From Sisyra terminalis (taxonomy: Eukaryota; Arthropoda; Insecta; Neuroptera; Sisyridae), in NCBI GenBank assembly GCA_958496175.1, contig OY292274.1, positions 34,511,482 to 34,575,481 on the forward strand: a stretch of DNA of 64,000 nucleotides, written 5' to 3'. Shown here piece after piece: positions 22,065 through 35,367 of the stretch. The first letter of the stretch is position 1, and every line of letters starts with the position of its first letter. A program made the translations under genes and the position numbers. Under the pieces are notes generated by a model that saw only the letters and a program-made list of their open reading frames with translations, made no database searches and had not been told where the DNA came from.

Positions 22065-25000
22065 CATCAATTTTAAATGAATGACACTAAACAATTTTCA
22101 TTAAAATAATCGTCCCTACGGTTGCAGCTTGCCAAAAAAAAAAAAACATCTTATACATCTCATTTTAAAATTAGTACTTAAAACCCCCCTTTTCCTATAA
22201 AATTTTATAAAAATATATACTTCCTTGTAAAAAATATATAAGTGTCTAACATTTTATAAAACCTTGGCAGAATTTTATTTACTCTTTTTTTTAAAAAAAA
22301 AATTCAACTAAATTCATTTAACATTTATCGGAAATAAATTTATAATTGGATTATTTTTTTTTCGAAATTAACTTGCTCCATTCTTTTTTGAATATACTAC
22401 GACTTATCTGAAACGAAGTACCAAACATCCGAAACTGAAATTATCGTGAAGTATTATAATGTGTCGTTTTATATTAAGGAAGATCTCTACAATGATGATG
22501 TACGAGGAAACAAGAATGATACATGAACAATTCATAAACCGTTCGAAATTAATAATTTTTTGATGAACGAAGAGTTTTTGTTAGCATCAAAAGTTTGTTG
22601 ATGTCATTGAAAATATAGTATTTTCAGGATTTATATAGATTTTTTTAAATAATTTCGATATTTTAGGGACTTTAATAGTATTAACAGTTTATGTTTTAAT
22701 AGGAAAAGAAAAACAAATATTGCTACATCATTTTTTGCAATAATATTATTTTCATGGTGGTCCCAATACTGAAAAGTCTAGAAAAGTCAGTGAAATATTT
22801 TTTATCTATCGATATAGACAACTAGAATACACTTAACTGTAAGCTTATTGTCATATTGCAGTTGATCACTCAATCTAAATGACTTACTTTTTTAAAGTGA
22901 AAAATAAATGTTCTGCTAACAAGTTCTTGGATATTTTTATTTTGCTAACTTTTAAATTTTATTTGAAACGCTACATTGAAATATTTCAAACCATTAGGTT
23001 TATGTATGGAGCATTCCATTTTATTTAAAAAAATCATTTTATTAAAACTGCAGCTTGGGAATTTTATTTTTAAGTTTTATGTATTTTAATGATCTTTCCA
23101 AATTAAATTTTGATAAATAATATTAATAACTAATTTGACTAGTTACATTTTTAAATTAAAATACCGTTTTTATTAAGTAGACCGTAGTAATTGGTCATGA
23201 TATTGGGAGTAAATTGCGTCACTGAAAAGAAAACTTAGAATTAATTATATTAAAGTGTTGCTTCCTAACGCGTAACATGTAAATGTGTAGTTGAAATATC
23301 ATAAATAATTTTGAGAATCACCTATAATTTATATAACGAAATATCCTCTTGTTTCAGGGATTCTTATTGGTTAACCCTTAAAGGACAGAATGTGTATTGT
23401 GTTCTTTATCAAAATGTTTGTCGACCAAAAAAAATATATTTCTGTTATATATCGTATACAAATATCAAAAAGTTTAATCGCTAGGCTTATTCATATCTTT
23501 AATTTAGGCAATGGATATTTTTTTTTTTACTTAAAGACTTTTATAAGATCTTTAATCAAATAAATGAAAAAAATGAAATTTTATTTGCTTGTACGCGAAA
23601 ATTCAATTTTTAAAAAACTAATTATATGGTATCTACTATTATATAGTATCAGCGAAATGTATCTTTATTTTATTTTTTTGTTACTCAAGAACTGATATAC
23701 AAAGTTTCAAAAGATTTCCTTCGCATCGCCCAACTGCTACATTCTCATTAAAAAACTGTTTGGACTATTTGATCTTTTTAAAAAAAACATCGAAAAAGAC
23801 CAGTACTGAAAATATAAATTGCAAGCATATTTCGATAGTGGAGGATTTTTTTTTATATTTGTGTTTTACGTTTCATAATATTTTGGATATAGCTAGTTAT
23901 CGCGTTTTATGATAAAATTTTGTATTATTTCCAAAGTTTCGGGTCTGTAGAGGATTGCATACTGTTTTTTTTTTAAGAAAATTGTTTATAAAAAAAATCA
24001 ACTGCAGTCGATTTCTGTTAGATAAGAGTAACATATACATACAGAAAAATGATTTGTATCGGCCCGTAATTCTGGAAGTAAGTAGTCTTTGGTTCAATTT
24101 TTAGTAGTAAAAATGATAACACATTTTTCAATTTGATTAGGGACTTTATATTCACATACTCGAAAAAGTCAGAGAATTTTATTTTCAGAGACATGTGACC
24201 ACCATGATTAGCGTGTTTTCATTGTTATTCATACGTAAATTTTGATTATGTGTTTTTTTTTGTCGATATTATTACAATAACATATTTATTAATATTTTTG
24301 CGTTTAGGTATCGAAACGTTTTTTGATTTTAGAATTTAATTTCTATGATAGTTCACATTTCGATCAAAGTTTGTGATAGTTCTGCTGTTATTTCCTTAAA
24401 GTAGAGAACCTCCTTAAACGGATGAAATCATAAAAATGCAAATACAAACACAAAAAATCAATTGGAATCATTTTTGAATCATTTATTTCTACTTTCATAA
24501 AAACTTTCACTAACTGCACATCAAATTAATAAATAGAAGTATGAATTATATTTTGTTAAATACTTTTTTATGAACTACTTTAATCATTCAGTATTGATTT
24601 ACATGCAGATTTTAACGTTTTAATAATATATTAAATCAATTTTAAGTTGCGCAAATTTTTTATAACTTTATACAGCAAACATTATCAAACAAGAGATGAA
24701 AATCGTATTTTAGAAATGGTGTTAGCATTCAAAAGTCAGATATATTTAATAGCAGAGAGAACAAAGACTAGCTATTAATTTTATATGTATTTATATTAAT
24801 AAAATCAGTCATTTGGACAAAATAGCAAAATATTTATACCAATAAGAATAAAATACTCGGGCAACTAATCAACTAAATTAAAAACTAAGTGAAAAAAAAT
24901 ATTGAAAATCTCTTCACATTTTTACAATCTTAATAAAATGGTAAACTTTTTAGTTTTAACACATGCATATTTGCAATTAATAGTAACTTTTTTGAAAGTT

Positions 25001-27338
25001 TTTAAAATGGAAATTCAAACATAATTGTTCTATTTTTATATTATATTACAACAAAAACCCGAAGAGATTGAAATATTTTTAATCTATTATATTCAAAGAA
25101 AACGGAGAGGTGGTTTCATATTATGTAAAAATGTATAATTTATTTATTAATAATTTTTGTTATTTCAAAAGAAGCAAAATTAAATTTTATAGATTGTTAA
25201 ATGTTTTAATTTAAACAATAGCGTAAGGAATAATTTCAGAATTGATGTCAGAATTTCATTTATATTATTGTTATTTTATTTATTAAGTTAGACTTAGAAT
25301 AATTTATTCTTTACGTCCATATTATTAATACATTAAATAATGTTTTACATTGACATTTTTTTTTTTATATGGGAAGCAAATTTTAGATTTGCATTTTTTT
25401 TTTTAATAATCCACAAAGAGAAAATGCAATTTTTTTAAGTCTTCCGTTAAGCAGAATTATTTATTTTATTTATTTTTTTTTATATAAGATAATATATAGA
25501 ATCGGATAACTTAATGTAAAATGATATGGGAAAAAGAAAAATAATGTTTGTATCATAAATGTGTGGATATGTTTAAAATTGTATAAAATGAACATTAATG
25601 GAAAATATTCAGTGACTTATATGTTATATATTGAACATTTATAAAAAAAAACATTGTGTGCATCGTTTTGTGCACTTTGTGTGTGAACTAGTCTAGAAGC
25701 TAATCGTTTTTTAGATATTGTGAGTCACCGCCCAAGTTAAAAAAAAAATATTTAAATTTTATAAATATAGATCGTTGTAATTAATTAACAAAAGGTCATA
25801 TATAACATTAAATTATTATTTGTATTAATAACATAAATGCATACATACACATATGAGTGGTATATAATTGTATAAATGTAACACATTATATAATGATTTA
25901 TTTATACTATTTTTTTATTTTCCTTTATCCATATTATCATTTAATTTAAAGACTTAAAAGATGAAAAACGATTTTAGTTGTACCAATAAATGTCTGAAAT
26001 ATACTTTTAAATACTCAAAATTATGATTAATAATTGTAAGATTCTGCATTAAAAATGAAACCCTCTTAATTTCGTTATGTTGTCAATATGTCACAACTAT
26101 TTTACTCGAACACTTTTAGCAGTAGTGATACAAGTGATACTAGACGTTCCAGTACTGTATCGAAATTCTAAGCCAGTATTTTCTTATCATTGTTCACATA
26201 ATATTGGTATACCGATATTCAAGAAATAAATGTCAATTTTTGTTATTCTGAGTTTATTACACTAAAACGTTTTATTTATTCTTTTAGTCACTTTTAATTT
26301 TAAGAAGGACTATATCCAACAACAAAAAAAGGGTCTATTTTTTTAGTTTAAGTATCAGCCAATGTGCCATTGGAAATGTGTGAATTTTTTCAAGGTAACA
26401 AATTCTTACATAAGTCCTTCTAGAACTGAACCTCCCTCTTTATATACTATAAAGCTAATTTTTTTAATCTAAAATATATAGCAGTTTACTAATGTTTGAT
26501 ATTGTAAATTAAGACGTGGTGTTGCTGATAAATACTTAACTTAAACATACATAAAATATAACAGAATCTGATATGATTTATTATATTTTTAAAAAAATTG
26601 AAATTCATAATTTTCTTAGAATATATAAAGTAGTTCTTTTTAACTAAATTTTAAAAAATAAAAAAATCAGCATAATTTTTTATTAATTTTATTTCTTTTT
26701 ACTTTTTAAAATTTTGATATACTTGTAATATTAGTATGTGAGTTTTTGTTTTGGAAAGCTAAGAATATTTTCAACAACGATGAATAGTGAAAATCTAGAT
26801 TTTTTTTACTATGCAAGTGAGGTGTCTATTCCTTTAAAACGAGTTCTATTTTTGGGAATAATGAAAATCCGGTATATCGTAGTAGCAATACCGGGATCTC
26901 GATTTGACTAAAATAGTCCGGTATACCAGTATTCGGTTAACTGATATAGGAACTACTAAAACGTGACATTTAGAAGGAAGATGTATTCTATAATCCGCTA
27001 TCTAATTGCGTATCGAAACTACAAAAAAGAAGTTAGAGGCGACACACCTTACATAACTGTAGGAGATAATCTCTTTCCTAGTGCACATAAAGATGTGAGG
27101 ATTTTTTATTCTTCGTAATAATCCCATAAAAATTTAATTAATCCCTTAGGATTTTTATTAATTGATCAAGAAAATCTTTCTTAAATTCTTTTTGCGGATG
27201 TTAACAAGTACTATATCTAAATTGTTTTCAAGTTACAACCGAATAAAACTTTATGTGGCCAAAATTGTATTATGTAATATCAATTTTATTGTCAAAATTG
27301 TGACAGAGAGAGAGAGGATTTGAAGTACATATAAAAAG

Positions 27339-27379
27339 CAGAGAAGAGAGACTTATCTTATATAAGTCTCTCTTCTCTG
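27339..27379. repeat. Perfect 17-bp-arm hairpin
   Basis: CAGAGAAGAGAGACTTA (27339-27355) is followed seven bases later by its exact reverse complement (27363-27379). The arm sequence is the terminal sequence of the inverted-repeat element at 8181-8661, so this looks like a minimal derivative of that family. Confidence 0.8.
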
Positions 27380-27645
27380 ATAAAAAGAAATTTTGTCCTC
27401 TCACGTTACAGTTACTATTATTGTAAAATTTGCAAAATTTAAAAAAGAAAAAGAATATTACAATGATTACAATTATAACTTTTATCAATATTAGATTTGA
27501 GAAACTATTTTCTTTTTAAAATAAAGTCGAGAAATTATTAGTAATAAATGTAAGGTTGACTTGGAGTTTTCCTTTAGATTTAAATTCGAAAAAAATAATT
27601 TCAATAAAATCTGAGTCATTTCAGGGCGGCGAAGGCTTAATGAAA

Positions 27646-27832
27646 TTGGGTGTATCGGATGCAAGGTTTATAAATTACACAGGTTGCCCCATTAGAAAAA
27701 AAAAATGACGTCATACGAAGAATTTTGAAATTTGGATCAGTCTGAAGATATGTATGAATTTCTTCTGAATACGTCAGGTGACGCATGAGGCCACCTGTGT
27801 ATTTTATAAACCTTGTACCGGGTGTACATTAC
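27646..27832. mobile_element. Short TIR element (MITE-like)
   Basis: Left arm GCAAGGTTTATAAATTACAC (27661-27680) then AGGTTGCC pairs with right arm GGCCACCTGTGTATTTTATA then AACCTTGTAC (27789-27818). Outer ends GGGTGTA and its complement also match, giving arms of about 40 bases around a 100-base centre. No ORF or clear target duplication. Confidence 0.65.
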
Positions 27833-28512
27833 ATTTGCTGTACATTTCCTTCTCCCACACGTTGTAGGTTAATTGAGAGATTTGATGATTTGATCGTCTC
27901 TTTTGGATATTACTTGCCTACTTGTACATTCGAAACACGGGTGTTAACCAGTATTAATTCTCGACTGTTGGAAGAAAAAATAAAGACAAATGATACATAT
28001 ACACGTGGAAATATACTATTTCTATCTTTATCTTTTTTCTCAACAGCCGATAATTGACAATCCGTGATTTGTATCAGTTTGTACTTCTACTTGTCTACTA
28101 GAAGTCAAGTTATTTTAGGTTAGGAAGTAATGTTCCGGTTATAATTTCAAAAACTAATAGTAAACTTCTTTTATTTTACTTGTAATATATTCTACGTTTC
28201 CCTCATAATCAGTAATTACATTTTTGTTTGACGTTTATTTCAGTTTGTCAAATTTTCAATATAATTAAAAATCGGACGAAGAACGTAATGCCAGCCAGGC
28301 TGTACCACCGATGCAGAACAATTTTGACAATTTGATGCGAATCAGTAAGTTTTCTCATGTTAATCGTTCAGGGTGTTGATTTTATTTAAATTTTATCATA
28401 TTTAGAAGCAAAATATTCACCACAATCGGGCATTGGTTTTCGTTGTTGACACTTGCTTTTTTTCTTTTACTCGATAAAGAAAAAAATATTCAATCTCATT
28501 CAAATATAAAAT

Positions 28513-31500
28513 ATGAATTCATCTGTAAATAATTCTGTAAAAAATGAACAACAATTGGAAAATATCAGTGATGAACCCAAGGGGAATGGTGGCGGTGGTG
28601 ATAATAATGGGAGTGTCTCTTCGGCAAGTTGCAATAGCATTTCTTCAGACGTTGATACCATTGAAAATGATATCAGCGAAGTTCAAATCACAAAAAATAG
28701 CAATCGAAGAAAAACTATATTACCAATATCATCGTCACAACAACGCAAAGCCAAACGTATTCGTTTCTACCGTAACGGTGATAAATTTTTCAGTGGTATA
28801 GTTGTACCTGTAATGCAAGAACGATATAGGTGAGATTTACTTCAAATTACGAAAAATTTGAATGTAATAAACATTTTCTTTTAGATCATTTGATAGTCTA
28901 ATCACAGATCTAACTGAAACCTTAATAGATCATGTAACTCTTCCAAGTGGCGTTAGGTCAATTTATAATTTAGAAGGTCGTAAAATAATTTCTCTCGAAG
29001 ACTTTGAAGACGGTAAATCGTATGTTTGCCTTGGTAAAGGAGAAACATTCATACGTCTCGAATATAGTAAAGTGATAAAGCCAAAAGCTGTAAATGCCGG
29101 CAGTCGAATTGAAAAAAATAATTCCATTTCGTCAAGTCGAATAGCTCCGCCACCTGATTGTGTGCGACCACGAATTGTTACTCTCATAAGAAATGGAATT
29201 AAACCACGCAAAGTTTTACGTTTATTACTCAATAAGAGAAATGCCGGTACAATGGAACAGGCTTTAGGTGCAATAACAGAAGCGGTTAAGTTAGACTCGG
29301 GTGCAGTTCGACGTATTTTTACGCTAGCTGGTACACCGGTTCAGTCAATTTCGCAACTTTTTCAAGACGATGTATTTTTTGTCTACGGAAACGAAAGATT
29401 CACTCAGGATGATTTTGAGTTGGAATTTGAAGAAAGTCGAGCAATACAACAGTACAAGAAAACGCCCGTCCTTAAGCATAGACCGGGACCAAAACCAAAA
29501 ATGCCGAACAAAGTTCATAATCAAATGAATTCAGCCGACAAGGGAAATTCTCTTTTGAGCCAGTTAAGCCGAGAAAATGATTTAGTATTACCAGTAGGAT
29601 TAAGAAATAAATATACTGTTGGAAGAACGATAGGAGATGGTTTGTGTTTCTTCTTTATAAACTATAACATTCAATATATTAACTCTTATTTCAAATTGAA
29701 GGTAATTTTGCCATTGTCCGATTATGTAAAGACAAACAAACTGGAGAAGAGTTTGCTCTAAAAATTATTGACAAATCCAAATGTCGAGGGAAGGTAAGTT
29801 GAGAAGCTCAATGGTTTTGATTTTCGTAACAATTTATGGTGGTTATGGTACACTCGCGAACAGGTCAACAATGTTATTGATTAGTTTTACTATCTTTCGA
29901 GAAATACGTATCTTAATTATTTCTATTTCCCTTACTTAAATGAAAACTATGCTTATATCTCAAAATGTCTTTGAAGTCTTTAGAACCGTTTGTATGTGTA
30001 TATAAGTAGGCCATACTTATGTGATTTAATTGAAAAATACAATATTTGCAGAAATAATAGTAGTAAACCAAATATAATTAACCAACGTTAATAATTTTAC
30101 ATTTACACAGAAAGATTATAAGGATTATAACACGAACAATTTTATCGATCCATATTAAAAAGAAATATAAAAGAACTATTATAATAACCTATCTACAGAC
30201 TTATAAATCTTCAGTATGGTATATGGTATAAACGGGAGTTTATACCTGTCTAACATGTCAGTAAATTTTATAGCTTCTGTTAGTCGATCATTTAGTTATC
30301 GCTGAACAAAATTAGGCTTGGCCTGAGATCTACCGACATGTTTGTCCAAACTTCGTCTACATTTTTAACACAAAATTGAACTTCTGTATAAGTCCCTTTT
30401 CCTTGGTTTATACTTCTATTTCTTTTGGAAATATCATGAATCCAGCTTTATCGGTTTGTCTAGACGTAAAAATTTTTCATCTTTTGACATTTTTCGCTAA
30501 AAATTGTAATGCCTAACGTTCTGTGTTTATAATCGAAATAAAAAGTATACTATAACAAGTAGGAATATTTTATGAACAATTTAAGAAAGAATGACTTAAA
30601 TCGTTCCAGTAGATTCAACTGATCGAGTTTTAAGTTAGTCTTAAAATATATGTACTACCCGAAATGGTTTCTCTACAAATAAAGTTTTATTAATTACTAT
30701 CACAGCAATTATATGTACCTATAAATAAAGAGAAAACATTATTAAGTTCATTTTATATTACTAATCATTTCTTTCACAATTCACTTCAAAACATCAATTC
30801 CTCAGTTGTTGCTTGGTTACGAATTTATGAAATATAATTTCTTTACATACACAAATATTAATTAGGAGGATTTCTCGTCGTGTAATTTATACGGATGTAT
30901 TTTATTCCAACGAACTGATGGAAAACAGCAAAAATTAACATGCTTTTCAGTTTTAAAAAAGTATAAGCCTACTGGTGGCCTTATCAAAATTACTAGCTGC
31001 TGGGTTGGATTCTCGTATCGAACAAATTTTCAATATTTATCGATTTACGTTTTTTTATTAACTCTAGAGTCGCATAAAACCATGGCAGTTATAAAACTAT
31101 GATAAATAACAACAAACAAAGAAAAGAAGAAGTAGTGAGTCAGGGATTTCTTTTGATGTAAAACCATAAAGTTTATATAAATATTCCAAATTGTCTATAT
31201 TTGTTTCTTTACGTGTTGGTCCCAATTTATACTTAGACTACAATATATTTATATATACAAAATTGTATCTAAACAAAAACCAAAATGTTTCGGGGATCGA
31301 AGCATAAAGGGAACACTACTGCCGAAATTAATGCTCTCTAGTGCTAAATTATTTGATTGGTTGTTCCTACTTTTGTATTAATTTGCTGATTAGTTTCAAG
31401 CAGGGTCGATTGATTATCATCTCTGTTTGGGTTTCACTGATGGTACTAGTGCATGGCATTCAGTTGAAATATTTGCTCGTAAGAGCATCGGCGACTATAA

Positions 31501-34500
31501 CAATATAATGGATTTACTTTATCTTAAATGAATGTTTCATATTAGGGATAGTATGGAGCTTCATAACTATAACAAAAACAAACATTTATCTGCGGTTTAT
31601 AACTTTTATATGATATAAAAGTTTCGAATAATTTTGGATACAGGCGAAGTTTAAATAAGATAAAATCAAATCGTTACTTTATACCAATTCGTATTTTCGT
31701 ACTGTACAATTTTTAAACTATCCTATCTATATCTGAAATTATCGGATAAATCGTATGTTTTTGAATTAGGAAATATTATTTAAATATTTGCATCCCTATC
31801 TAGATTCGAAATCTCATATGCATAATATCCCTGTTTTATATTTTCGTTGAGCATTACGAAATAAGATCTTATCGAGAGCCATATTTCTAAATTTTATTGT
31901 ACCCAATTTTCTAATAGTTCTATTTGGGGACTAGACACCTGCAATTGGCAGGCCCACGTATATTTAAAAATTTAAAGTTCTTATTAAAAGTCGTAATTTA
32001 AATTCATATTTCAATTTATCAAAACATTTAGATATACATCTTAAATTATGATAAAATCTATATTCCCTAAAATATCCAAATTTTGAATCAATACGTAAAA
32101 AATATCTAAACCACATTTTCAACTCTTCGGAGAACATATTTTAGTTAGGCATTTATTTTTTGGCTCTTTAGCGTAAATACATTTTAGAATAGTGAAAAAC
32201 CTAATGTAAGTTCTTTAATACGGTTATATGACAAAATAGATAGCATATTTATGTCATCATTCAATTTTTCTTGCAGTTTTTCCAACATTTATGTCCCTCG
32301 ATTATTTATTTTTTAATTACCGAATTTTCCAGTACACGGCATACGTACTTCGAATTAAATAAGTTGTTGTCTGTTTTGTCCGACCACGCCTTAAAATATC
32401 AACATTTTTTGCTGAAATTAGTTTAAGATTAACTTGCTTTATATAAACGAAATAAAACAATTGCAGGAAGATATGGTAGAAAACGAAGTTCGTATACTGA
32501 AACAAGTAAAACATGAAAGAATAATGGCTTTAATAGAAGAAGAAGATACAAAAAGCATGTTATACTTAGTTGTGGAATATGTAACTGGTAATTTTTTAAT
32601 ATAGAAGTTTTATTTTTAAATTACATTGTTTTTATAAAATTATAGGAGGTGATTTGTTTGATGTTATAACAGTGGCTCAGTCTTTTTCCGAAGATCAAGC
32701 TGCATTAATGATTTCTCATTTGACTTCTGCTTTATCGTATTTGCACAACATGAATATCGTACATCGAGACGTAAAACCTGAAAACCTTTTGGTAAGTTTT
32801 AATCGCAAATGGGTGACTTGTTCTTCACGGAATCGTTTTGAATTAACACTTGCCATTTCCGTTATTGATGAGTATTATCAAGAATTCAAGTTATCTTTTT
32901 TGTATAAATTTAATATTCAATTGTATCAGCTATAAAGCTTTTCAATAATCATTTGATGACTAGAACGGATAGTAAAGTGATTTTAACAAAATCGATTGCG
33001 AAATAGAAAAATCACCAGTTTATGATAAGAAATTTATAGTATTAGGAGGATAAATAAATTATATGCTTACGTTCATTAATTGTGGATCCGTATAGTGAAT
33101 TCTTTACTTTTTTTATTTTGTTATTATTTACGCCAAAAACCGGAATCGATTGACTGCGCAGATAATAAATCGCACGTTATACAAATCATGTGGTTTACAA
33201 ACTAAACATTTCAATGGCAACCAAAATGTTTACTTATATCATTTTTATTAAATATACTATCAGTATAATTTAATTTTTTGATTATCTTGTGAACCATACG
33301 ATTTGTGTTTGAAGAACAACACATGGAAGAACGTCCCCATTGGTTTAATTTCTTGGTACTATACATTTTCAGAGTTAAGTCGTAAATAAAGACCTTATAA
33401 GAAAATAGACTTGGGAAGATGTAGGAAGTTTAGTAAGTGAAATATGCGGAACCTTTAGAAACTCGCATCTTTGAATTCGTTTTAAGAAGAAAAACACGAC
33501 TTCATCATAAGAGGCAAGCTTGTAGAGGCCTCTATCTGTTATAAATTATCCATTGAGTTATTCTTGCGTTATGTTGAAACTGTTGAAATTAGACTTAATT
33601 TAGATTGAGCGGACAATAGCCAAAAATCTTCTTTATTTTCAAAATAATTCTATTCTCCGCTCACCCGAAATCACAAAAAGTTTAGCCGATACATGCAACA
33701 TCGTCAACGTAATATGCTAACAATAATACTTCAATTGTCAAGAAATATATCTTTACAGTATTTCAATTTTTCTTAATTAAATAAATATGAAGACTCATGT
33801 CTCTTTTAACGACATCAATGATAACGTTTCATTTTTTACTTTGTTTTTAATTTAATTTGCATTTATTTTAATAAACCGTGTCATAATACAAATTCAACAA
33901 TGAAAGAGAAAAATGTATTATATTAGAATTGAATTAGGAAAAAACAAATCTCGAATTTAATTAAAAAGATAAAAAAACATTACCAGATATTGATGTCGCT
34001 AAAAAAGGCATAAGCCGATATATAATAATGAAACAAATATAAAAGATCAATATTAATTACGTTTATTTAGCTACTAACTTAGATACTAGTTTATTAGAAC
34101 TAGTATAAAACATAGAACTGACATAGAACATTTAACTAATATTTTATGTCTTAAGTTTTTTATTATAATGGATTTAAAGACTTATGAATCATATGGTTTT
34201 ATCATTTTATTAGTGAATTAAAGATGATGGCCATAAAAATAAAAATGTCTAGGTTGATAATTGTCAAGTAAAATTTCCTAAAGAAAAGAAAATTTTATCT
34301 TTTTGTTTCACCCTTCTAAGGGTTAGAAATTTAAAAAATAAATAAACTTTATTGTTAGAACGCTTTTATTAACAATTGGTTTGCAGAAGTAAAAACTTGT
34401 CGTTTTCGATTTAATAACTCTGAACGTCTGTCGCTAAAATTATTATTATTAACGTTCTAGGTTTTCATCGAAACCAATAGAATAATTTATCTTCAGACTA

Positions 34501-35367
34501 AAACAAGAATGACTCAAATTGGACAAGTAGCTATAATCGGTTGATTCTTGAACAGACACACAGGCAGAGAGATATGGATTTTTTTTTTTTGGTTAGCTTT
34601 ACAGGTTTATTTTCTCATAAAGTCTTTAGTCATAAAGAATTTATAATAGAAGTTAAGTGGCATTTTTATACTGTTTAAACAATAAGATTGTGTTGTAACT
34701 TATTACACAGCAGTTACGGAGCGTTCCAATATTACTTGATTATAACTGAGAAGGGTTGCTTGGAAATCGAAATACGTAACGGGACGATTCGTCAAAAGTA
34801 CATTTTGTTTGAGCTTTTGTTAAAATTTATGTTTATCATTTACTTTTGTAAAGTATATTACATAAATAAGATCACAATACGTTTTATATATTGTTGAAAC
34901 ATTACAACTATACAAAATCTGCGAAAAAATTTAATTTGTCATTTTTATAGGTTGAAATGGATGGTAATCGAGTTAGATGTTTAAAGTTAGCCGATTTTGG
35001 TTTAGCTTGTGAAGTAACAGGCCCTCTATACACCGTCTGTGGAACTCCTACATATGTAGCACCAGAAATTCTTTCTGAATCTGGTTATGGATTGAAAATA
35101 GACGTATGGGCGGCCGGAGTGATTCTGTACATTTTGTTATGTGGATTTCCTCCATTCGTTAGTACTGATAACGATCAAGAGAAACTTTTCGACTCAATCC
35201 TTTCAGGACAATATGAATTCCCTGAAGAATATTGGGCAGAAGTTTCGCCTCTTGCCAAGGAACTAATTCAGAATATGTTGCAATTATCACCAAATCTCAG
35301 GTTTTCGGCTGAAGATGTGTTGGACCATCCGTGGATTTTAGTTTTTGGGCCAAATAATTTAAAATAA
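28513..35367 (+). CDS. DCLK: Doublecortin-like kinase (DCLK)
   Basis: Six exons (28513-28829, 28885-29639, 29702-29793, 32467-32587, 32646-32791, 34951-35367) give exactly 616 codons including the stop, so 615 residues. A Ser/Asn-rich leader precedes DCX domain 1 (about 78-170, [17 protein letters not shown]) and DCX domain 2 (about 197-295, [20 protein letters not shown]), which bind microtubules. The Ser/Thr kinase domain (about 347-606) keeps the glycine loop GRTIGDGNFAIV, the catalytic Lys378 ([13 protein letters not shown]), [10 protein letters not shown] with Asp470, DFG at 492-494, and [11 protein letters not shown], all typical of the DCLK/CaMK group. The protein stops soon after the kinase, without the long C-terminal tail of vertebrate DCLK1. 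It should regulate microtubules in neurons or cilia. A likely 5' UTR exon ends at 28344 (donor GTAAGT) and carries a short upstream ORF. Confidence 0.95.
30440..30650 (+). repeat. Dispersed repeat, copy 1
   Basis: Shares a run of blocks with 58740-58925 in the same orientation: GACATTTTTC, AACGTTCTGTGTTT, TACTTAAATCG/GACTTAAATCG, CCAGTAGATT and CAACTGATCGAGT. Element class not determined; ends approximate. Confidence 0.55.
30967..31115 (+). repeat. tRNA-derived SINE, decayed copy
   Basis: Begins GCCTACTGGTGGCC, like the intact SINE at 45789-45952, and continues with CGTATCGAACAAATTTTCAA, ATTAACTCTAGAGTCG and GATAAATAAC in the same order as that copy. The A and B boxes are damaged and no target duplication is visible. 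Confidence 0.6.
32792..34950. other. DCLK intron 5
   Basis: 2.2 kb between the HRD and DFG exons. It holds a decayed GGCT-family MITE (about 33838-34016). No gene; the ORFs reading into it from the exon at 32646 or starting at 34688 have no family support. Confidence 0.6.
33838..34016. mobile_element. GGCT-family MITE, decayed copy
   Basis: TTTGTTTTTAATTTAATTTGC at the left, TTAGAATTGAATTAGG in the middle and CATTACCAGATATTGATGTC with AAAGGCATAAGCC at the right follow the order of the intact copies. Ends are mutated and no target duplication remains. Confidence 0.55.

Larger units (their letters stand above)
22065..28512. other. Long intergenic region / 3' UTR, ZDHHC to DCLK
   Basis: About 6.4 kb of very AT-rich DNA after the ZDHHC stop. 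The first part is likely 3' UTR; an AATAAA lies at 22333-22338, but many other A/T runs could serve. Two structures stand out: the tight hairpin at 27339-27379 and a TIR element at about 27646-27832. A possible non-coding first exon of DCLK ends at 28344 and resumes at 28406. No protein-coding gene seen. Confidence 0.6.
29794..32466. other. DCLK intron 3
   Basis: 2.7 kb between kinase exons. It contains a dispersed repeat related to one at about 58740-58925 (here about 30440-30650) and a decayed SINE copy (about 30967-31115). Rest AT-rich, no gene seen. Confidence 0.6.
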
